A DNA stretch of 64,000 bases from Cycas panzhihuaensis (Eukaryota; Cycadophyta), in the NCBI GenBank assembly GCA_023213395.1, contig CM041465.1, positions 3,720,001-3,784,000 on the forward strand. Direction: 5' to 3'. A program made the translations under genes and the position numbers. Below the pieces are notes generated by a model. The model ran no database searches, was not told the origin of the DNA, and worked only from the letters and a program-made list of their open reading frames with translations. Below, piece after piece: positions 56,337-64,000 of this stretch (positions are counted from its first letter, which is position 1; the number at the start of each line of letters is the position of its first letter).

Positions 56337-58916
56337 TGTTTCCGGCTTAGGGGTGATCTGAATCACCTTCGGGTAAGTACAGGTATGTCTCTCGCATTAT
56401 TATCACTTTCTTTTATTGGGTGTTTGCTTGCGTATCTGCATGTGTATGACTTTGTGGGCGACCTTGTAGTCATCCACACTTATTTTTAGCCTATGACTAC
56501 TATAGCAGGGGCACACTCCTAGCGAGTGTGGCACCCTGGTGACCACATTACTTCCTGCATCTGCCCTCCTCGCTCCAGGATCCACTAGGTTTGTGCCACC
56601 TCCGCCTGTGTGATGACTCATCATCGTTTGGTTAGCTTGCCACCCCATTTGAGTCCTATTTTTGCTCCCTTGGACCCGTTTGTTGGCTTGTGTACCCCCG
56701 GGTAGATGTTTTAATCCCTTTTTTTGCCCTTTCAGTCATCTGCCCCCAGCCTAGACTGGCTGGTGGGGCCCATTTTTAGCTCTAAGTGCGTACCGTCAGA
56801 TTTTTCGTGGTACCACCGGAATATCCATGATCTGCGAAATTCAGCAGATCTGTCTCGAGTTGTTTTAAAAATCTGCGTGGTAATTTTGCATTTATCATGA
56901 AGCGCCACGTGGCTCATATATTTCTCTTCCAGCCATGCCCTAATCGCACACTTTAGGGTTTTGTTTGAGTACTTAATCCCTTTTTGGCTCATTTTCAAGG
57001 ATCTTTTGGCTCACTTTTGGAATTGCTCTCAAGGAAACACTCTCCTGCTCTGCTCTTCTCTACTGTTTGCTGCTGCAACTGGACCTGCACCCTTCATACA
57101 GCGCCCAGCTCTCCTTTGGCATGGCCGAGACATTCTCCCAGCCCCATAAACGCCTTGGAGAGGGCTCCTTTGAAGTGGTTTCTAGCTGGTCTTCGCCTAG
57201 GCAATCCATAAGTGCCCCAAGTGCAGGTGTTTCCCATCACATCTCCGTAGTAGGGTCTCAAACCTGCTCTACTTCAGATCTGGGTTGATTTCTCAGCCCC
57301 TCTTTACTGCTCCTTGGCTGAGGCAAACCCCTTGCCTCCCCCTTTCAGGTATTCCTTGTTCTATATTTGTTTTCTTGTGATATTTATGCTTAAGCTTGTT
57401 TGCTCTTGCTTGCTTTTTGAGAGTTGGTTTTCCTCCCTTTTGAGGACTGCTATACCACTCTCTCAGTGCTTCTTGCCTGCGTTTGCTGTTCAAGGCAGCG
57501 GCGTTGAGGGGTGGCATAGGTTTTAGAGAGGAGCTGGGTGAATTCCGTACCACCTTCCACGCTCCCTAAGCGGCTCTAAGCCCTCCAAAGCCTCGCTCTC
57601 GCCCCGTGCTTCCCTTGGCTTGTAAACAAGGGTTTGAAGGCTCCCTTTGGTTACCCAAACCAGCGCTGTCACAAGTTGCAGCACTGATTTGGGGCCTCTT
57701 GCTCAGGTTTGGGCATCACCCATAAGTCCTAACCGTTGGTTTTTGCTTCACCTTTTCTTCCCGGTCGCCCGGTTTGCTCCTCATAGCATCCCGGTCCGCC
57801 GTGGGTTCCCTTGGGCCTCTCCTTGCCCTTTTTGCTACCATTTTCCAGCCCTTGCTCTTGACTTTCTCCTCGCTGCCTCGTGGCTCTTGAGGGGAGGTTA
57901 GGGCATTATTTGTGGGAGGTAGGCCACTCCGAGGCTTACCCAATCATTTACTCTCACTTAGGTCACTTTCTTTTGGTACTTTCGTCATTGGATTAGCACT
58001 AACGCATGTATATTCAGATTCTCGTTTATGTTATTTAGGCATATATTGTTACAGTTTTGTGTTGCATGTTAGTGTCCTTCCTTCGGGAAGAGAGAGAGAG
58101 ATCGCCATTGCTTGTAGGTATTTGGGAAGCGCAGAGAACATTGCCCGTTGGCCTCGTTGCCGGTAAGCACCTTTGCATGCGTTATGTTTTTATGCTGTTT
58201 CATTTATTAGTTGGTGCTCCCTTTCTTTCTTTCATATCGCATGTGATTTTCTGGGGAAGGTAAGGAAGCCCCTCTTTCGCCCGCCGTAACATCTCGCATC
58301 CAGTACGTCGTGCGGAGTGGTTGGGTGCTCCTCGAGAAGGCTTCTTTATCTCGCACGCCCTCGGTCCAGGTGCACGTTTCGCTCCCCTTTGCTCCCTCTT
58401 TTTCCCTTTTATTTCTCTCTTAGTAACTAGCACATTGAAAGATAAAAGGGGAAAATTTGGTTTAGTATTTGTTTGTGATTCATTTGTCATGTTATATCTT
58501 ACCGTTCGTAGGAAAGATTGTAGGAGCCCCCTTCTCCCCTACCTTTCCTTCTCTCTTCTTAACCACACAAGTGCCTTGCTTTTCGCATCACTCGTGTACC
58601 CGGTTAGGTTGTGTAGGCATACTCTTGGCCTATCTCCATTAGGTCCTCTCTTCCCCCCTTCTGGCCACCCGAGGGTGGGAGGGTCTTACTTCTAGGTCGA
58701 CCCAGGTTTGCCCTACACACCTTCACCCCTTATTCGAAGCAGTGAAGGGTCACCCGATAGTAGCCATACTCCATTGCAGATTCTGAACTCGCGCTCCGGT
58801 GCACGGGGCGCTCTGCATGATAGTCACTCACCTTTTAGGTTCCATCTTCTATCATTATACCACTCACTCTCCCCCACATCTATCAGTTAGGTGGTTATCC
58901 CGTAGCAGCGCATCCA
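56337..58916 (+). repeat. 5' LTR of element C
   Basis: 2580 bp, TGTTTCCGGC to GCATCCA. Its start and end correspond to the B and A LTRs, including the GGTAAGTACAGGTATG block about 40 bases in and CGCTCCGGTGCACGGGGCGC (58792 onward) near the end. Several ORFs of 60-124 codons occur but none is conserved in B or A. Confidence 0.85.
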
Positions 58917-58917
58917 C

Positions 58918-58936
58918 TGGCGACCATACTGGGGAC
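58918..58936 (+). other. Primer binding site of element C
   Basis: TGGCGACCATACTGGGGAC, one base after the LTR end, starting with the TGG that pairs with a tRNA CCA end. Best preserved of the three family copies. Confidence 0.8.
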
Positions 58937-59089
58937 TGCCAGTAAGGGAGCTAGTTTCACTCTCTTCGGTTGGCTTCGCTACTTTTGTGTGATCCTTTTT
59001 ATATCTATCTCGATCTCCACGTTGGGAAGCCCCCAACGCATGTGTTTTACCGCTCTTTCTCTTTTCCTAACATCATCGGTTGACCTTGC

Positions 59090-61599
59090 ATGCGACGTTT
59101 TTCTCGTCATTTGCGCGATCTACCTCCTTTGTTAGAAGACCCCGAGTATCACCTTCTTGCTTCGTCGGATTCCGATCCAACTATGGAGGGATACTCTTCC
59201 GATTGGACTTACCACACTTCAACCATGGAAACCCATGCCTTTCCTTCTGTTATTCCTGGGTCCACCCAAGAGGGTGACGACCCCCTTTATTACCCAAATG
59301 ACCAACACCTTTCACTTGATGCCCATCCTTCTACCCATGTCGTGGAAGGATCCGTTCCTCTTGAGGCTTGCCACGTAGTTGGCGATTCTTATGAGGAACA
59401 TTCTGAGGGACCTACTTTGTTCGAGGTTCTGATCACCTCTTACGAGTATGTAGGAACTCCTCCTGTTGACGTGGTTGAAGCTTTCAACGAGTATCACTGT
59501 GACATGCTTGCGGTACTTTCTGTAACTTGAGGATGCCCTTCGTGGAGGAGCCTCTTCCTCTTCCGCTCCTCCACCGCATGCCTCATCCTCATCCACCCTT
59601 CCGGTGACAACAAATCTCTTCGTGCCTACACGTACGTCCCACTTGTTTCCTATTCCTGCAGTGGGGGCACGTGTTGTACCTTCCGTTCCTCATCAAGGTC
59701 CTAATGCCTTAGGATCTTCTCATGGTGTGTCTTTCCCTCAATTGAAGGTTAGCATACCCGTTCCTAACCAAACCAATGTGCCATCCCCTAACGTGGCGCA
59801 TACCGTCCCTAGTAGGCCCACCGGTCCTACTAGCTTTCCAATCACTAGTTATGTGGGACCCGCTCCCACGCATCCTCCAACTCAGCATATTGGCGCTTCC
59901 TTCTATGCTCCCCCAGGGTATACTTCTCAACCTTGGGGGCAGGGTAGAGGGAGCCGTCTTCCCGTTTATGGGGTGGATCCGCTACACCCATATGGGGTCG
60001 CTCCACCTATGGGTGGCCCATATGGGCAAAACCCGGTTCCACATCCTGCTTGCCCATCTTCCAACGCAATCCCATCCATTATGCCTTCGCAAGGGAACCC
60101 GACTCCCTTCCAAGGTACCTACCCCCACGCCTCTTTTCAGCAAGGGGCACTTCCTCAAGGAGGGATGGGTGTTCCACCCCCATCCGCTCCTTATGCATTA
60201 CCTACTTCGACATTCATTGATCCTACGGTTCGAGTAAGGGCGCGCCCCTTCATGGACTTTAGGTCAACCCCTCTTTCGGTTGAGGCGTTGCGAACCAACT
60301 TACCGCCTCATCCCCCTGAAGTTCCTAGATTCGATGGGACTTCGTCGCAAGACCCGGCGGAGCATGTCCGCAGTTTTTCTATGGCATGCATCAATTACTA
60401 GGCTTACAACCATATTTTGATGAAACTTTTCCTGCGATCCCTGCAGGGTGACGCCCTCAAATGGTTCTACCGTCTCCCTGCCCACTCAATCCATTCATTC
60501 TAGCAATTGGTGGACGAGTTCATCAACTATTTTGATGTAGCCCGTCCATTTGAGAGCGGAATGAAGTCCCTTCTTTCGCTCAAACAAGGTCACGATGAGA
60601 TGAATCGTGACTTTGTGCGGTGATTCGATGACTTGCTTCACTCCATTAAGGCAACATTGCCTGAGGAGCTGAAGCGAGACCTGTTCGTTAATGCACTTCA
60701 TCCCGAAGTCCACGTGGAAGTCCTCAAGATGGGGGTGACCACATGTGACTCCGTGATCGCCAAGTGCTTGGCGTTGGAGGCTATTGAGATCAGGCGGTCT
60801 CAAGAAACCTCTTAAGCCCTCACAACGCCGTGAGGCACCACCCCCTACCAAGGATAACAAACCTTCCCAACCAACTCGGTCTTCCTCTCATCCTACCGAG
60901 AGGACTTTAGACCCTCTCACATCAGTTATACGCTCATTCAAGCATATGATGAAGGAGCTCAAGCTTCAAGGTCCTTCATCCCCTACATCAAACAAACAAG
61001 TCCAACAAAGTACCTAAGCCCCTCTTCCCAGGAATGGAAACACCTAGTCCTCTCAAGCGAGAAGGTTCGACCCTCCACTTGAGAAGAAGTGGTGCTCCAT
61101 TCATGGGGATTGCTTCCACGACGATTCGCGTTGTAGGGCCCAGCATCCAAAGGATGCCCCTCGACGTGATTGTTCTCCCAAACGGGCCTCAAGGCCTAAT
61201 TTGGATCAACCAGTTCACAAGGATCCGTTCCCTAAACATGGGGAACGCGATCGCAACCCCCAAACTAAGAACAACCATAACCGAGGAAGATCGCCTGACC
61301 CCCGTCCTTCCCGTGACAAAGGGAAGGGCGCTCGAAACTCTTCTTCCTCTTCTTGTTCTCCTAGCCATCGCACCCCGTCGCCTTCACGACCACGAAACAG
61401 GGGGAAGAAGGTGATCCAGTTGCTTGAAGCAACTCCAACTTTTGCCCTTACGCGATCTCAAGCCGCTAAGGAGGCGGCGGGAGCTGCTTGTTCTTCCGCC
61501 CCTTTCGACCCTCTTCCGGAGACCCTTCCTCCGGAGGTCCCTCTCTTTCCCAAGGTTATTCCTGTACGCCCGGGTCGTTACGATTTCTGAAGGGCACTT
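59090..61599 (+). pseudogene. gag: Element C gag
   Basis: Starts MRRFSRHLRDLPPLLEDPEY. The N-terminal block contains MEGYSSDWTYHTSTMETH and an acidic/His region to 59530 and is followed by a frame shift. A Pro/Gly/Tyr-rich region (YAPPGYTSQPWGQGRG, VYGVDPLHPYGVAPPMGGP) fills 59604-60200. The gag domain runs 60340-60790 (EHVRSFSMACINY, LRSLQGDALKWFYRLP, LLSLKQGHDEMNRDFVR, LKRDLFVNALHPEVHVE). The knuckle WCSIHGDCFHDDSRC (61091-61135) is CX2HX4HX4C, the variant seen in Tat-type gags. A basic, Arg/Ser-rich tail follows. A few stops (60400, 60623) and shifts remain. Confidence 0.85.
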
Positions 61600-62190
61600 A
61601 CCCAACCTACTGGGAAGGGTAAGCCCTTCTCCGTCGTTGACGAGCTCCATACGGTCGCTGCAGGAATGTCCTTGATGGACGTTCTGAGGAGTTGCCCTGA
61701 GCAGTGGGCCCTTCTCCTGGAAGCTTTAGGGTCAAGTGATGCACATGTCCACACTTTGGGTGTCGCCCAAGGTAATGGACCCGCTATTTCCTTTGATCCT
61801 AAGGATATTCCCCCTGCCGGTGAAAGGGAACGTCAGTGGAACTTTCCATTCACCATCATGATCGATACGCCTGATTGTGCTCTTCGAAGAACTGTTGTCG
61901 ACAACGGCTCTTCCGTCAATGCCATGCCCTTGCATGTCATGCAAGAGCTTGGTATCTCTACCTTGGAACCCGTTCCCTGGCGATGCCAAGGTTATGACGG
62001 TAGCGAGAAGGCCCCTCTAGGATCTGTCGCGATTCTGCTCACCCTTGAGGGCAAGACCGTCCTTGCCGACATTGTAGTCCTTGACATTGATGTGGATTAC
62101 AACCTCCTTCTAGGTCGTCCATGGCTCGACCAAATGGGAGTTGTGTACTCGACTCTTTGGGGACAACTTAAATTCATCCATGACGGATGA
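61600..62190 (+). CDS. Element C protease
   Basis: The ATG-started frame 61666-62190 (174 codons) is intact to its stop. SLMDVLRSCPEQWALLLEAL opens it, ISFDPKDIPPAGERERQWNF leads in, VVDNGSSVNAMPLHVMQELG holds the catalytic Asp, and DIVVLDIDVDYNLLLGRPWL ends the fold. Upstream residues 61600-61665 match the same chain. It is a typical Tat-family aspartic protease encoded between gag and RT. Whether it is translated by read-through of the upstream stop is unknown. Confidence 0.85.
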   Translation, partial: TQPTGKGKPFSVVDELHTVAAGMSLMDVLRSCPEQWALLLEALGSSDAHVHTLGVAQGNGPAISFDPKDIPPAGERERQWNFPFTIMIDTPDCALRRTVVDNGSSVNAMPLHVMQELGISTLEPVPWRCQGYDGSEKAPLGSVAILLTLEGKTVLADIVVLDIDVDYNLLLGRPWLDQMGVVYSTLWGQLKFIHDG

Positions 62191-63396
62191 ATGAGAGTGA
62201 TTCCCCGTGAACGCCCTTTTACCAAACAAACCCGTTCTACCAGTTCAGCAAACCAAGGTTCATCTACCCATGCCTCGGCTTGCTCCATTGGTATACGTAA
62301 TCCGTCCGAAGAAGACCCCGCATCTTCTCCTCCTAGTCTCACATGGTTCACCCCTATTGGCATTGGGAGTTACGGGTACCTTTCTTCGTTCAGCGATGAT
62401 GAGTCGCTCGATGAAGACGAGGATTGTCTCCACCCTGTCTCTTTCCTCCGCGCCAGTAGGTCGCACCTGCCCTATTCTAGATCCTCATCTAGAACCCCTC
62501 TCGCTGGTGAGGCTAGTCCCTCGTGCATGTCACGCATCATCGCTCGTGTTGACCCACCCGTCACCAGTTCTTCTTTTTCATTACCCCCCGTAGGTAATGG
62601 CTTTGAAGAATTGCCTTTCGCTCCTTCCGAGGAGTCTCTCCCTGGTTTCCTTTCAGATTTCCATGAGGAAGTTGAGCAACCCGATGGTCATCACGGTCCC
62701 GTTGCTCTTACTCCCTCCAGCGCTTCTTCTACTCGAAGTAAGGTCATCCATGGGGTGGATTATTTTGAGGATGATGAAGCCCTGTTCGAGCATCTAGCAG
62801 GCCTTGTGCCCAACTTGCCTTTTGGTGACCATCGGCTTGGTCATCAAAAGATTCTCGCGATCGGATCCACGCTTGCCGATCTGATCCTGTCTCCTATTCC
62901 TCCTCCTCCCATTGATCTTGCCCCTCTCCACTTTGAGGAGGGCAACGCCATGTACATGGGGGCAACTCAAGACGTGGTCTTGGCCCCGGGCAAGGTCATT
63001 AAGGTCGGGTTGGAATGTTCTCCTGATGAGATAAGGGAATACTCCCTTCTGTTCCAGGAGTTTCGAGACATTTTTGCGTGGGATTATGCTGACATGAAGG
63101 GAATCGACCCCTGGATTGTCACTCATAACCTCACCACCCTTCCTGGCGCCGCCACATGCACTGAGCGGCGTCCCCTTCACCCAAAGCTATCTGCCGCCGT
63201 CAAAATGGAGGTTGAGAAGCTTACGGGCCAGCCTATTACTTCCATTGACTGTTTGACCAAATTCAAACCCTGATGGGTTGGTCCTTTCGTCATTATCGAA
63301 TCCCTTGATAATGGTGCTTATAGGATAGCCACCCTGGAAGGGCTCGAATTTGAGAAAGCCGTTAATGGGATGTTCCTTAAGAAGATTTACGTGTGA
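62191..63396 (+). pseudogene. C pol fusion: linker, RT start, integrase end (deleted middle)
   Basis: One frame from 62191 to TGA 63394-63396 with a single in-frame TGA at 63271-63273. It comprises the acidic linker (SFSDDESLDEDEDCLHPVSF, IHGVDYFEDDEALFEHLAGL), the RT lead-in (GKVIKVGLECSPDEIREYSL, FAWDYADMKGIDPWIV, RPLHPKLSAAVKMEVEKL, ITSID), then a jump to LTKFKP and WVGPFVVIESLDNGAYRIA, which is the integrase C-terminal module of B. RT active site, RNase H and integrase core are gone, about 2.3 kb by comparison with B. The join keeps the frame. Confidence 0.88.
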
Positions 63397-64000
63397 TCTC
63401 TTGGCGATCCCTTCGCCCTGCTCCGAAATGAGCCTAAACTACCATCTTAGGTTGTCCCCATTCTTCCCAACCACGGGTAGAGTGGCAATTTAAGATGGAT
63501 CCTTCTTCTTCTTTTTGGTTCCTTCCGCGGAACCCACGTTCCCATATCCTCTCGGGAACCCTTGTGTCATCCTGCTTGGGCATCCCCCAATCAGGAAGAC
63601 GCTTGGGGGCATCGTCGCCTCCCTTTTCTGCCTACTGTTTCCTTCGCATATCCCGTTATGCTCTCCCGTAGACGTGTATGCCGCGCCATCCTCTAACCTC
63701 ACATCTCTCTGTCGTTCCATTCACAACGTGTATGTGTGCTCCTGTTAGACGTATAGCCATACATGGAAGGAAACATGTGTTCATAACATAAACTATCCAT
63801 AACATAAAACATCTACAACATGACATTCACTATACACAAAAATAACCATACATGTCATCCACATGGTACATCACACATAGCATCTTATATCCAAATGGGG
63901 TCCCAATCACCCCATGTGCACATATATATACATATCCAAAATCATGTCATCATACATCCTGGGAAGCCGGTGTCCTTGTAGGGGGGGTACAATCATATGG
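63397..64000 (-). other. Start of C's accessory region (matches B's antisense 3' flank)
   Basis: Non-coding here. Its reverse complement matches B 22410-23060, ending with CCATATGATTGTACCCCCCC at the window edge. It implies that C carries, beyond 64000, an antisense unit in the minus orientation corresponding to B's 20419-22341. Confidence 0.7.

Larger units (their letters stand above)
56337..64000 (+). mobile_element. Tat-like gypsy element C, 5' part, internally deleted
   Basis: Plus-strand relative of A and B: 5' LTR (56337-58916), PBS, gag, protease, acidic linker, the start of RT fused to the end of integrase, and the start of the region corresponding to B's antisense cassette. It runs off the window before the 3' LTR. 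It keeps many CpG dinucleotides and few stops, so it looks like the youngest family copy here. It is inserted in the 3' LTR of F. Confidence 0.9.

Noticed and set aside
57647-58695. Several 84-124 codon ORFs in the LTR of C
   Set aside because: They fall within an LTR, lack counterparts in B and A, and overlap antisense ORFs.

Overview
The window is repetitive nuclear DNA from a plant, most likely a flowering plant with a large genome. I recognise no cellular gene, rRNA, tRNA or CRISPR array. Nearly every base belongs to one of nine LTR retrotransposons, named I, A, G, D, B, H, E, F and C here. They fall into plant Ty1/copia types (PBS TGGTATCAGAGC or close variants, GAG-PRE-INT-RT-RH order), Ty3/gypsy Tat-like types (LTRs of 2.3-2.7 kb, PBS like TGGCGACCATACTGGGGAC, a second RNase H, an antisense ORF), and one chromovirus-like gypsy element. 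The species cannot be read from this sequence alone.

Layout, outermost to innermost. Copia I (+, 1-3702) is cut by Tat-like A (+, 3703-9423). A is cut by copia-like G (+, 9424-12106). G is cut by copia D (minus, pieces between 12107 and 50141). D carries three insertions: Tat-like B (minus, 15617-37963, TSD GATGG), copia E (+, 38275-46548, TSD GTCAA) and chromovirus-like F (+, from 50142, left flank CACAC). B is itself cut in its integrase by copia-derived H (minus, 23723-28956, TSD GTTCT). The 3' LTR of F is cut by Tat-like C (+, from 56337), which runs off the window. B, E and H are closed by identical 5-bp duplications on both sides. The right halves of I, A, G, D, F and C are predicted beyond base 64000.

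The most unusual component lies in B. Between the integrase end (23072) and the 3' LTR (18354) there is a sense-strand RNase H-like domain (18790-19205) with all four acidic catalytic positions visible. There is also an antisense (plus-strand) gene-like unit (20419-22341) similar to the plant mobile domain. It has a probable 110-bp spliceosomal intron whose removal keeps the reading frame, a coiled-coil-like C-terminus, and a TATA box (TATAAAA, 19949-19955) about 470 bp upstream. The last 600 bases of the window, after C's integrase, match the region downstream of this antisense unit in reverse complement, so C probably carries the same cassette just outside the window.

All elements look coding-defective. 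I, A, B and D are riddled with TAG/TGA stops consistent with decay of methylated cytosines. C has lost most of RT and integrase by an in-frame deletion. H keeps only a gag fragment. E has single-base frameshifts, some of which may be assembly errors, and an altered RT active site.
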